DNA of 64,000 bases, taken from Campanula takesimana. Taxonomy: Eukaryota; Streptophyta; Magnoliopsida; Asterales; Campanulaceae. Of this stretch, positions 1-10,989 are shown in pieces (position 1 is the stretch's first letter; the number at the start of each line of letters is the position of its first letter). The stretch is taken from contig JAOWBW010000087.1 in the NCBI GenBank assembly GCA_026119855.1, positions 310,001 through 374,000 of the forward strand. Direction: 5' to 3'. Below the pieces are notes generated by a model. That model searched no databases. It worked only from the letters and a program-made list of their open reading frames with translations, and was not told where the DNA came from. The translations under genes and the position numbers were made by a program.

Positions 1-2559
1 GGAAGAGCACTAGAAACCCCTGGAGAAGACCCTTACACTGTCGGTACTTACGCCAAGAATTATGTCAGAGGGTTACAAGATGTTGAAGGAACTGAAAATG
101 CCACCGATCTCAACTCTAGACCTCTTAAAGTGGCTTCATGTTGTAAGCATTATGTTGCTTATGATGTTGACCAGTGGATGAACGTTGACCGTTACCATTT
201 CGATGCAAGAGTACGTATATATTCATTCATTACTAATCTAATTTTCAAAATATATTTATTTGTTTGAAATTTTTATTCGTTTTGTATATATAGGTGCATG
301 AACAAGATATGGTGGAGACGTTTATGCGACCATTCGAAATGTGTGTGAAAGAAGGCGACGTTACGAGTGTTATGTGTTCATACAACCAAGTTAATGGGAT
401 CCCTACTTGTGCTGATCCAAAACTTCTCAAAGATACAATCAGAGGAGAATGGGATCTTCATGGGTATTGATTCATCAGACCCATTTTTTCGTAATTCATT
501 TCTTGATTTTATTTTTATTTATAATTGATCTTAACGAAAATATTCTTGTCTTTAGGTACATTGTTTCAGACTGTGACTCCATTGAAGTAATGATCGATAA
601 CCAGAATTGGTTGAAAGATGAACCTGAAGATGCTGTTTCCCAAGCTCTTAAAGCAGGTAATTGATTAATATACTCCTATATACTCCCTCCTTCCCAAAAT
701 GATCTTCGCGTTTGACAATTCAAACTTTTTAAAAATATGAAGACTTGTTTCACTAGCCATGTTTTGTTTATGCAATTTTAAGCCTAAGTTTTAGAAATGT
801 GAAGAACTTTTTTGGACAATGAGAAATGTCAAACGAGAAGATCATTTTGGGACGGAGGGAGTATATAATACTACCTCCGTCCCAAAATGAAGAGCAAATT
901 TGAAAAAAATTGGACATTCATTATTATGGGATGGGACCGTAGGGAATAAATAGTTTATGGTTCATAAACTAATAAATATGTGTTTATTATGTTTTAGGAT
1001 TAGATTTGGATTGTGGTGATTTCTATACCAAATATGCTGGAAATGCTGTAGTACAAGGCAAAGTTAGGGAAGCCGAAATTGACAAAGCATTGCAGAACTT
1101 ATATGTTGTTCTTATGAGGCTTGGATTTTTCGATGGAAGTCCACAATACGTATCTCTCGGCATGAGCGATATTTGTTCCGATGAACATCTTGAATTGGCG
1201 ACAGAAGCGGCTAGAGAAGGAATCGTTCTTCTCAAAAACGAGAATTTAACTCTTCCGTTAAGTTCATCAAGTTTTGAAACTTTAGCCGTTGTTGGTCCTC
1301 ATGCTAATGCCACTGATATCATGATTGGAAATTATGCAGGTAAATGATTAAATACACACATATATATTGATACAGTTTAAGGTTTTTACTTTCTTTTTTG
1401 GTCGGTCTCAAAGGCTCGTAGTTGCTAAAACTGATTTCTTTTTTGATGTAGGTATTCCGTGCCAGTTTACGGCTCCAATTGATGGATTTTCGACGTATGC
1501 GAAAGTTAATTATGCAATGGGATGTGGCGAAGTTAAATGCAATAACGACAGTTTAATATGGCCGGCTGTTCAAGCTGCGAAAAATGCTGATGCGACAATT
1601 ATTGTGGCGGGGTTGAGTTTAGATATTGAAGCAGAAAGTAATGATAGGGAGGATCTTCTTCTCCCGGGTTATCAACAACAAATGATTGAACAAATTGCAT
1701 CGGCCTCAAAAGGGCCGGTCATTCTCGTGATCATGTCCGCCGGAGGGGTTGATATTTCTTTTGCTAAAAATTCGTCTGACATTCAAGCCATTGTTTGGGC
1801 TGGTTACCCTGGTGAAATGGGTGGTAAAGCCATTGCTGATGTTGTTTTCGGAAAATATAATCCAGGTATTAAGGATTTTAATTGTGTTTATTTGATTTAA
1901 ATTGTTATCGGGTTTGTTATTTACGGGTGTTTTTTGTTTCTCTTTTAGGAGGCAAGTTACCGCTTACGTGGTTTCAAAACGAGTATGTTGACATGCTGCC
2001 CATGACGTCTCTTCAGCTTCGGCCAGTTGATAGTCTTGGCTACCCGGGACGGACTTATAAGTTTTTCAACGGCTCTACAGTTTATCCGTTCGGGTACGGA
2101 CTGAGTTACACCAATTTTACTTACAACCTGGTGTCAGCAAATACGTCTCATCATGTCAAGTTAAACAAATTTCAACACTGTCGTGACTTGAACCACACTG
2201 ACGGTGCTTACAAGCCAGAATGTGTAGCCGTTCATCTGGATGATTTGACTTGTGATGAGAACTTTGACTTTAGTCTTGAAGTCAAGAATGTCGGAGGGAA
2301 AGACGGCACCGACGTTGTTATGGTGTATGCGGTCCCACCGCAAGAGATTAAGGATGTCCCGATCAAACAACTGGTGGCGTTTCAAAAGGTGTTTGTTCCT
2401 GCCGGTGGAAGTCAACAAGTTGACTTTACACTTAACACGTGCAAATGCTTGTACATCGTTGACTTTAATGCTTACCAGATTTTGCCGGCCGGTATGCATT
2501 CCATTGTGATTGGCGACGGTGTTGTGGAATTTCCGCACCAAGTTAGCTTTGATCGCTAG
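1..2559 (+). CDS. GH3 beta-D-xylosidase / alpha-L-arabinofuranosidase, 5' partial
   Basis: Glycoside hydrolase family 3 enzyme of the plant BXL group, which removes xylose or arabinose from cell-wall xylans and arabinans in the apoplast. Exons read as 1-210, 294-463, 556-656, 998-1339, 1452-1865 and 1949-2559. All junctions are GT/AG, phases agree, and they join to 615 residues plus stop. Family members are usually about 770 residues, so the signal peptide and the N-terminal part of the barrel lie off the left edge. Visible motifs: GRALETPGEDP, VSDCDS (its first Asp is the expected nucleophile), AESNDREDLLLPGYQ in the C-terminal sandwich domain, the GYGLSYTNF motif, then the fibronectin III-like tail. 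No frameshift or early stop is visible. The 3' half is duplicated as pseudogenes at 14453 and 22880, so this is the parental or only working copy. Substrate preference cannot be told from sequence. Confidence 0.93.
683..861. mobile_element. Stowaway MITE in GH3 intron 3
   Basis: Ends CTCCCTCC...GGACGGAGGGAG flanked by TA on both sides. It belongs to the subfamily whose next bases are AAAATGATCTTC, shared with 15251-15402. A second, one-ended remnant of another subfamily follows at about 872-950. Both sit inside intron 3 (657-997) and do not touch the splice sites. Confidence 0.8.
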
Positions 2560-3101
2560 GGAATTGTGAGATTTAGCTTGGAAATAATATATGAGTAGTT
2601 AAAAACTCAATGAGTTTTAGATGCAAATAATATCTAGATAGGAAGATGTCTGGTAGCATTAGTATTTTCAATGGGAAAATTTATTTGGTATTATTGAAGC
2701 ATTTTTTTATTGAACAATGTTTTAATTATTATATTTTGTTGAGAGTTTTTATAGTTAACTAGTCAGGTTCATGTTGTTTTAATTTGTGCTTTCTTTCTGA
2801 CTTTTGGGGTTTAAAACAAATGTGTCCTTAAGGAAAAGAAAATTAAGTCTTATCGTACTAGGAGAAACAGAGAAAAATAAAATATAAAGAGGGAAATATT
2901 TACCCTGTTCTAAAATAATTATTTTATTTTATTAGTTGGTATTATGAAAAAGTTTGAATAATAATTTTTTGGTTAATTTTAGTTATACAAATAAAAATAT
3001 AATATGTGTTAATACTATCAATAATATTATTAATAATAAATTTTCAATTATAATAAATAAATAAATAAAAGTTATTGTTAAAATTTTATTTATACATAGT
3101 A

Positions 3102-3392
3102 CTCCCTCCGTCCCGGACTAAGGTTCTTAGTTTGACTTTACACGTACTCCCTCCGTCCCGGACTAAGGTTCTTAGTTTGACTTTACACGGAGATTAAGAA
3201 AAAGTAAATATTGTGAGTATGAAAAAGTAAGTAAGAGAAAGTAAGAGAGATAAAGTGGGTAGGGAGTTTTTGTTGTGAGAATGACAAGTGGGTCCCATAG
3301 TCCATTTTAAGTAATAAAGCAACTAAAAACATTAGTCTGGGACAAACCAAAAAGAAAAGTAAGAACCTTAGTCTAGTCTGGGTCGGAGGGAG
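3102..3392. mobile_element. Stowaway MITE with tandemly doubled 5' end
   Basis: TA-flanked, starts CTCCCTCCGTCCCGGAC and ends GGTCGGAGGGAG. The first 43 bp plus TA (3102-3146) are repeated at once from 3147, so the left terminal repeat is present twice. Same subfamily as 54727-54956 (ACTAAGGTTCTTAG next to the end). Confidence 0.78.
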
Positions 3393-3642
3393 TATTAATT
3401 AACAACTAAAAAAAGAATCTTGTTACTTTAGGCTGGCGTAATGTGGATCGAGTCACAAGGGTAGTTAAAAAAGTTCGAGTACTCCCACCATATTATAACA
3501 ATGAATTATAAAACTGAATGAGTGAGAACTAACGTAAAAATAAAATAAAGAGGAGGTATCATGTGCAACCGCCGCACACCGTGCGACGGCGCCAGGCCCT
3601 CTTTTTTTTTTTTTTTTTTATTGCCACCCAAAACTTTTTTTC

Positions 3643-4275
3643 CTTCTAACAAGAGTAACACTTATTATAACGAAATGTAACACTTTTTTCTTTTCAAATG
3701 TAACACTTTTTTTTCTTCAAAATGTACCACAATTTTGCTGCAATAGATTAAAGATAACATAAAGATTGACAACTAAACCAATGTCACACTTTTCATAAAG
3801 GAATGTAACACTTTTTTTTTTCAAATGTAACATTTTTTTTTAAAAAAATGTAACATAAGATTGACAAACTAAACTAATGTTACATTTTATAAAAGATGAA
3901 TGTATTATTTTTTTTTCATCAATTGTAACAGATTATATTCTTAAATGTAACATTATATCTGAAAATGTAACAATTTTTTATTGAGAAAGTAACAATTGAA
4001 ATGCAAACTCGATTATATATATGAATTTTTACTCTTTTTTTAAAGAAGAAAAGTAACATTTACTAAATAAAAATATTACATTCATCTATATAAAAAATTA
4101 TAATAATATATTCACTTTGTTACACTTCAAATATTACTTTTTTTAACCACAAAAACTATCAAAAACAATTTATTTATTTTTTGTAAAATTTATGTTACAT
4201 TTGACTGTAAAAGTGTTACTTTTTTAATATAAAACTGTTACTTTTATTTGAACAGAGTGTTACATCTCAGCTGAC
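3643..4275. repeat. TGTAACA motif array that flips strand
   Basis: About twenty loosely spaced copies of (T)GTAACA(C/T) separated by T-rich spacers. From about 3643 to 4060 nearly all are read on the plus strand; from about 4075 to 4265 they are read as GTTACA, on the minus strand. The array is thus arranged as a degenerate inverted repeat. No ORF. Confidence 0.6.
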
Positions 4276-4349
4276 AAGCAACTCAAACTTTTTGTGTGTA
4301 AAAAAATATGTTTTTTTTTAAAAAAAAATCAAACTATATCATGACCTAT

Positions 4350-5810
4350 TGTAAGTACCCCAATCTGAACTGAAACCAGCTTAGAGGAATTCTTAGGACT
4401 ATTCAGGGATAAAACTGATAGGCTATGACATCACCAGGATAAATCAAAACCTTTATGACTGTTCTGGAATTAAACTTAGAAAAATCCAGAAGCTCGCCAG
4501 GTTGAGCCGTACGGATAGTTTGGGTACTAGAAGGCCCCAGCCGTACGGCTGGTTTGGGTGCCTTCAGTCCCTATAAATTGAGCCATTTACTGATCATTTC
4601 AGGGGGAGAAAAATAGTTTGAGTGCAGAAACACTGCTGAAATACGAGCAGAAACACAAACATTGTTAGAATTGAGTGAAAGAGAGGAAGATAGGCTAGAA
4701 TCAAACATTAGTGAGGCCTCCTTCTCCCCCATCTCCTCTTCACTTCTCTTTATTTACTCGTTCATGTTCTTATTTACTTAATGTCTTTATATTTCTTACG
4801 ATATTACTAATGGGAACCAAGCTTTGAAATGATTCATGGTGCCCTCATGCCTTGTGTATGATTAAGGGTTACAAACCAAAGATGATCATAGCTTGTTATG
4901 ATTAATGCAATCTACTTTATGCAATTTACTTTCATGTCATTTACTTTCATGTCACTTATATTTATGTCATTTAATTTAATGTCTTTACTTTTGGCTTGTT
5001 GATCCATTGCACATATGGAGAGAGCCCTTGCATATTTATGATATTTATGTTTATATTATGATGATCAAGTTTGGGTGGTAAAGTATCAATCTTTACCATC
5101 CAAACTTTGATTTAAGCCTTAATAATGTCCCACTGGATGATAAAGACTCAATCTTTATCCATCCAAATGTTGATTTTTGATGTTTCAAGGCTTTGTCTTG
5201 GATGAATCATCCATTTGGGGGGGTTAAAGTCTCCATCTTTAACCATCCAAATGGTTGTTTTGACTCAAAAGCCATGTTCATCAAATTTGTTCTTATTTTC
5301 CCAACCATTGCCTTGATCATGACCAAAACCACTTGTTTTTGGGTGTCTAATTGATGATCAATGGCATAGGGATGTTGATATGCATGTTCTTGTACCACAA
5401 AATAATCTGGAAAAGTCTCATTCTGTCCAGTTTCAGCAGGATGCTCTGTTCCTGCCTGAAACTGAACTGTTTTCTGATAAATCTGTAAATTCCCAGGACA
5501 ACCGTCACTAGCCGTACGGATGGTTTGTCCAGTGAATTGTTTTTTCCAGTTTTAACCCCATTCTGTTACGATCTTTGCAAATAAACCCCTTTTGTTAATT
5601 TTTTTAACTGTTTTCTGTTAAAGTCAGTTTCTCCCCTTTTAAAAATACACACACACACTTGCACGTTTTTGGTCAACAAACTTAGGGAGACTCGGTTTTC
5701 CGAGGCGGATTGTGTGAACGATGAAAATTTCTTCCCAAGACGTAACCTGACCTCCGAACTCATTTTCTCTAACCTTTTTCGTTAAAATTGGGTTTAAAAT
5801 TAATTTAACG
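4350..5810 (+). mobile_element. LTR-like remnant, possibly Ogre/Tat Gypsy
   Basis: Starts TGTAAGTACCCC and is followed at 5811 by TGGCGACTCC, which resembles the tRNA-Arg primer binding site of Ogre/Tat elements. The interior includes a TATAAATT promoter-like site near 4570 and repeats GCCGTACGG three times (about 4507, 4539, 5513). No gag or pol follows and the right LTR end is not a clean CA, so the assignment is an inference from layout only. Confidence 0.3.
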
Positions 5811-6464
5811 TGGCGACTCCGTTTTCTTGAACATAAAGTGCCGTGTTTGGCTTCTCGAGGGAAAACGCTCCTTTTCCGTTTTCGGGTACCTTACACCTAT
5901 GTAGTTTTATTCGTCTCGTCGAGACGAACACAACGGCATTTTTTAAAAAAAAATCTGAGTTATAAATCTCAAGATATAGCATTTTTAAGTTAATGGGGTT
6001 TTTTTTAGGGAAGACACATGTCGCGATCTGGGAAGTGGGAGGGCTGGATCCAACGGTCGGATGTAGCGGAGCAAGTGGCTGCGAGAAGCAGTGGAACAAA
6101 ACAACATTGCCGCACCATGTGCGGCCGTTGTATATGAGAATTTGTCTAAAATAAAATACAATTTTGGTAGTTTAACAGGTATTATGAATATGAAAGTAAA
6201 GTAAGAGAGGAAACATATACAAGGAATAATAACTCGATTGTTATTGTGAGTGAGCAAGAAGTATTATCAAATGGGTAGATATAAAGTCACAAAAAAATCT
6301 CACAAAACTTGGCTCACAAAATGATGTGTCAAGATTTTATTGGTGCTTTTAATTAGAGTGTGCCGGGTCCACAATCGATGCAACCAATAAAATATCGCCA
6401 CATTATTTTGTATCCATCATTTTGTGAACTTTTTTTGTGCCCCTAGCATTGCCCTTATCAAATA

Positions 6465-6752
6465 CTCCCTCTATCTCTAGCTAGTGCGGACCAAAATGTT
6501 GGGCACACAAATTAAGAAAAAGTAAGAGAGATAAATAATAGAGGTAGGTGTTTGTGAGTATGAAAAACCAAATAGGAGAGAGAATGAGTGAGATGAATAG
6601 TAAGTTGATTAGTGTTGTGAGTGAAAAAATAAAGTAGGAGAGAGAATGAGTGAGAGGAATAGTAAAGATTTTTCGCTATTTTTGGGCAGTTCACACTAAC
6701 CTAAGACAGACGAAAAAAGAAATAAGTTCGCACTAACCTAAGTCGGAGGGAG
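6465..6752. mobile_element. Stowaway MITE
   Basis: TA-flanked element with CTCCCTCTATCTC at the left and AAGTCGGAGGGAG at the right; purine-rich interior with GAGAGAATGAGTGAG repeats. No coding capacity. Confidence 0.7.
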
Positions 6753-6856
6753 TATTCATTTTGGATAGTAACTTTTGTTATGAAATGCTAAAAAAAAAAA
6801 GAAAAGAAAGAAGTGTAACATTTGTTATGAGACGGGCGGGAGAGTTTGCTATATAC

Positions 6857-7210
6857 TCCATGTCCCAAATGATGTTCTCATTTGTCATTTTTTTATTATC
6901 CTTAAATATTGTTCTCATTTCTACAATTTGAACTTAAATGTGTATAAACACAACATGGCTAGCTAGTGAAGCAAGTTTTCAAATCTTTAAAAAATTTGAA
7001 TAGTCAAATGGAAATATCTTTTTGCAAGAAGGGAAAGTATTTCCACCCGTCCCAATATTATCTTCCTATTTGACTATTCAAACTTAAATCACTTTGCTTC
7101 ACTAGTCATGATTTGTTTATACACTTTTAAGCTTAAATTGTAGAAATGAAAAAACTTTCTAAGACAATAAAAATGACAAATAAAAAGTTATTTTGAAATG
7201 GAAAGAGTAT
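6857..7210. mobile_element. Degenerate Stowaway-like sequence
   Basis: Contains CTCCATGTCCCAAATGAT at the left, internal CCCGTCCCAATATTATC (about 7049) and a degraded GAAATGGAAAGAGTATA end. A matching degenerate sequence lies in the paralogous block near 20945-21270, so it predates the duplication. Confidence 0.45.
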
Positions 7211-7469
7211 ACAGTTGTCCCACATGATAACGTGTGCTCCTTCCCGAGAGAGTTTATTTTCTATCTCAAGGAAAGTTATTTTCTTATCATTTACATTAAT
7301 TTACACAAGAGATTTATAGTTACAAGACTTATCTATCGATAATCTTATTCATCTAGTCTATCAACTTATTTAAGGTTATTACATCATAATTTGAAAAGAG
7401 ATAACCCTAAATAATTACAGAATATTATGCTATTGTTAGGTAAACGATTCGAACACCGTCGGCTTGATT

Positions 7470-7570
7470 AATTAACGAGCTTGAAACTCGGTTCGAGCTC
7501 GAGTCGAGTTACAACTTGAGCCCACTCGTGTTTGAGCTTTTTCGACCTGATCCCGAGCCGATCTCGATGC
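7470..7570. mobile_element. hAT-type end fragment rich in GAGCTCGAG
   Basis: Short stretch of overlapping GAGCTCGA/CTCGAGT motifs like those filling 23424-23971. No matching second end was found. 7571-8275 holds no gene that I can recognise. Confidence 0.35.
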
Positions 7571-8480
7571 GCATAACAGCTCTACCTCCAGTGATCATCC
7601 CCGCAAATCCCTACTTGTCTTTCCTTTTACCAACCGTGAATGGCGCGATTCTTTTACCGACACAGTCTTGGTCATTCCATGTCCCCCCCTAGCAACCCCA
7701 CGCATCACAATCCTGGATTAATCTGCTCATTGATGAATGAGTTTTTATACTCGTTTATTTGTACTTTCTAGACTTATTCTTAGCAAAATTTTTGGGTTTT
7801 TGTGTATTTAATATGTGTTTTAGTGTTTATTTAGAAAACAAGTAAAACATGTGGAAAATACATAAACAGGCAAGTTATAGCAAAATTTGCAAGTCCAGGG
7901 GCTTGACAGTAATTTAAAAAAGATTGGGGACTGCTTTGCTGAAGCAGAATATTCTAGGGAGTGCAGAATCAAAAGACTGCAGTGATCAATTTGAAAGAGC
8001 CTGAAGTTCAGAGACTGTTATGCAATTTTTGATATCTGGTTGACTAAACTAAAAATTAATGAAATCTCAGGGGCTAAACTGCAATTCTTGGAATTCAAGA
8101 AGGCTGATACATACACAAACACACAGCACATTGAATTGGAAGAAAATTAGGATTTTTAGTTTTCTATTTTCTTTTGGGTTTTTATTTAGTTTCTTAATTC
8201 TTTTCTTATTCTTTTTCTTCTATTATTCTTTATTAGTTTAAGTCTTGTTTTAGGTATAAAAACTAGGTTTCTTTCTGTAATATCCGGCCCCTTTCCCCCC
8301 CTTTTTGATGAAAGCGAACTGAATGGAATTCATTATTTATTTTTGGACTCTTTTAATTATTATTTTGGACCGAGTCATTAAAGAAGGTATTGGGCTTAGT
8401 TATTAGGTCAAAGTAAAATTCAAGTCTTTATTTTAATTGGAGAAAGAATCCTTTATGGGTTAGGATTGGAAACCCTATAC

Positions 8481-8488
8481 TATATAAA
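8481..8488 (+). promoter_or_regulatory. LTR TATA box
   Basis: TATATAAA about 205 bp into the solo LTR, followed by a pyrimidine/purine-rich leader. The position fits a U3/R boundary near 8512. Function in the solo LTR is inferred only. Confidence 0.5.
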
Positions 8489-8754
8489 CCTCTCTAGAAA
8501 ACCCTAGCCTCTTTATTTATCAAAGAAGAAAAGAAAATCATCAGAGAAAGAGAGAGAGAGGTGGCATAGAGAGAGGAGAACCGAGAGAGAGAGAGAGAAG
8601 CCGGAGATAGGAAGAGAGGAGTCCGGATTGGATCATCGAAGGCACTCCCTAATCTTTTTTCTTTCGTTTGAATCATTAGAATCAATGGTTTAGAAACCCT
8701 AAATGGATGTTGTAAACTAGGGTTTGCATGATTAGGGTTCTAAAAAAAGAAGAT

Positions 8755-8914
8755 GTGGGTGTGTGTGTGTGCATGGCAGTGTGTACGTGTGTGTAGTATG
8801 TGCGCGCGCGTGTTGTGTGTGTTTGTGTGTGCGCGCGCGCAGTGCAGTGTGTGCGTGAATGCGCAGTGCAGTGTGTGTGTGTGTGCGTGCACGCATGTGT
8901 GCGCAGTGTGTGTG

Positions 8915-8948
<34 letters not shown>
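8755..8948 (+). repeat. Imperfect GT/GC microsatellite in solo LTR
   Basis: Nearly pure alternating purine-pyrimidine tract of TG with GCGCGCG blocks. It yields spurious long open frames on both strands (alternating Val/Cys or His/Thr) that should not be called genes. Such sequence can adopt Z-DNA. Confidence 0.9.
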
Positions 8949-8950
<2 letters not shown>

Positions 8951-10205
8951 GAAAAGGTGAGTTTAGTGTGTGTAACGATATTATTGAAAGTAAAGATTGG
9001 GAATTTATCATAGAAACCCTAAGGGTATTTTGGTAAACCTAAAATGGTATTTTGGTAAATCTAAATGGGTAATTGGGAAACCCTAGAATGTGTAGTTAAT
9101 CTTAGAAGGAGTTAAAATGAGAATAACTCAGAGGTTAACAAAAGAAAGTAAAGTATTTTGGGACGGAAAGTAAATAGTATTCAATTTGTCTAAGAGTATT
9201 ATTTTGCATGATTGTATATTCGTGCGCGTGGTTTTGCAAAGAGAAGTAAGCAAGCCAAGGTAAGGGATTACGTTCATAAGTATTTTGAGTTTCATCCTTT
9301 AAAATAGGATCCTCATATTCTTTCTAAAGTGTAGCTTCCAAGTGGCCGGTAGTATTTGAATTCCTTTGATATGAACGTCTTTTGGAATGATCTTACCCTT
9401 GATATGTTCTTGTTCAACGGGTATCTAAAGTGAATTTAATTGTGTTTGTGTTCTTGTACCTATGAACACTATGTGTAAATGTTGATGTATCTAAATGAAA
9501 CAGGTACAGTTAGCTTTGTCTGATTGAAAAGGACTTAGCAGGAATTAGTCTGATTCAAAATGACTAAAATGAAAACTGTCTAGTTTGATTGAAAAGAACT
9601 TAGACACTTATATGCTACTTGATGAAGTAGTTTAATGATCATGATCAATATTAATAAGGGAGCACCCTAAAAAGGTGTAAGGTCTCTTATTTCCTTAACA
9701 CCCTGAAAAGGTGTATTATTACTATGGAATTGACAGATTTCTTGAAGATGAATCCTTGATATGTTCTTGTTCTTGTGATAGTGCCACAAGTTCTCTTTAA
9801 GTATTCGTAACTGTATTTTGAGATTATTACAGTTAAGTTATTGATGATTAGTCTTTCATTGAAAGTATTGTTTGACTCCGTTCTTTCGGTCATCTCTTCT
9901 TAGTACCCGAAGAGATCCCGTATGAACTTACTGAGCATTGTTCGCTCACCCCTGCCTTATATATTTTTCCCAGGTAAAGAGTAGAGAGAATGGATAGATT
10001 GCAAGGAAAGGTGGCTCTTGGTTTATGGAAGCATTTAAGATAGTTTACTTTACCGTTATTTTAGAGCTAATGGGTTGTACTAGCCGTTACATTGAATGTT
10101 GGGTTTTGGATTGTGTTTGATGATTGAGATTCCCTGGTTTTGGGATAGATATTATTTAATTTAAAAACTATTTTATTATTGAAAAGTTTGGGGTGTTACA
10201 CTTTC

Positions 10206-10989
10206 ATTGTTTTTTATTCTACAACTTTAAACATAATTTTAGATCTTGGTTTTATTCTTTGGATGAAGAATTAAATCTAATCTTTGGTTTTGATTTCTTG
10301 TACCATTTTTATCAATTTGAGGTATTTTTCTTCTTATAATTTATTCCTATTCATAATTTTACTTATGCTTATTCTAAATTGATTGACCTATTTATCTTTG
10401 TCAATTGATTTTTGCTAGAATTTTCTATGACTGTGCCAGTATAGAAATTCATAAGTAGCATCTTTATAGTTTATGCATGTGCCATGGTAAATTTTGAAGT
10501 GAGTAAAATTAGATGATTATCTGTATGATATAATTGTAGAAAGCGTCTTGATCTTAGTTTCTTAAATCGTTTATCAATTAATATTGAGATCTAGACTATG
10601 CAAGTTAGATTTAATTATTGATTAGGGTTTCTAGTGCCACTGCTAGTAACTATTATGAAAGAATAAACAATGATTGATATAGATCTCGTGATCAAGTGAA
10701 TAGGGTGAAAGTGAAAAGAGATATCGATGATAATTGAATAACTAGGTGGGGACGGAATCAAATATGAAGTATTCTTTAATTATTGTTCTCATAATTAGTT
10801 TAATTTCTGTTTTTAGGATATTAGTTAAAATAAATTTATTCCCCCAATCTTGTCAAGTGACAATTACATAAACAAGAAACCGTTCTTCGTGGATCGATTC
10901 TGGACTTATTTCTAGCTACATATTTTTAGAATCTAGTCCAGGTTTAATTTGTAGGTGTGCGATTAAGCCTATCACTCATGTTGGTCGTT
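10206..10989. other. No recognisable gene
   Basis: AT-rich spacer continuing the sequence interrupted by the solo LTR. It includes GATCGATTCTGGACTTAT-like text near 10890 that suggests an old retroelement, but no domain or end could be assigned. Confidence 0.4.

Larger units (their letters stand above)
3557..6143. mobile_element. 2.6-kb insertion with imperfect inverted ends, absent from copy 2
   Basis: Relative to the paralogous block (about 20330), roughly 2.6 kb is inserted between two TAAAATAAA-like flanks. The ends are imperfect inverted repeats: CATGTGCAACCGCCGCAC near the left (3560-3577) and, on the minus strand near the right, CATATACAACGGCCGCAC (about 6119-6136). The interior has a TGTAACA-motif array (3643-4275) and an LTR-like stretch (4350-5810). 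No transposase is visible. Superfamily uncertain; Mutator-like is the best guess because the flanking duplication seems to be about 9-10 bp, but the A/T-rich flanks blur the exact boundary. Confidence 0.5.
1949..7447 (+). repeat. Segmental duplication, copy 1 (GH3 last exon plus 3' flank)
   Basis: From GH3 exon 6 to about 7447 this block matches 14479-21497 in the same order and orientation. Shared anchors include the 3' flank with GAAGATGTCT, the segment with TATAAAGTCACAAAAAAA (6278 and 20024), GAGACGGGCGGGAGAGTTT (6830 and 20917) and the TATTGTTAGGTAAAC end (7431 and 21480). The copies differ mainly by transposon insertions. The 2560-3101 stretch holds the GH3 3' UTR and AT-rich spacer with no other gene. 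Confidence 0.85.
8276..10200. mobile_element. Solo LTR, Gypsy-like
   Basis: Begins TGTAATATCCGGCCCC and ends GGGGTGTTACA, i.e. TGTAA...TTACA, and is flanked by the 5-bp direct repeat CTTTC (8271-8275 and 10201-10205). The termini resemble those of Tekay/chromovirus-type Gypsy LTRs. No gag or pol is attached, so it is a solo LTR left by LTR-LTR recombination. It contains a TATATAAA box at 8481-8488 followed by CTAGAAAACCCTAGCC leader-like sequence, and a GT microsatellite. Confidence 0.82.

Noticed and set aside
2161..2541. Minus-strand frame over the GH3 last exon
   Set aside because: Shadow frame; the plus strand has the conserved GH3 protein with proper splicing.
8682..9036. Long open frames on both strands over the GT tract
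   Set aside because: They are translations of a microsatellite (alternating Val/Cys or His/Thr), lie in a solo LTR and have no gene context.
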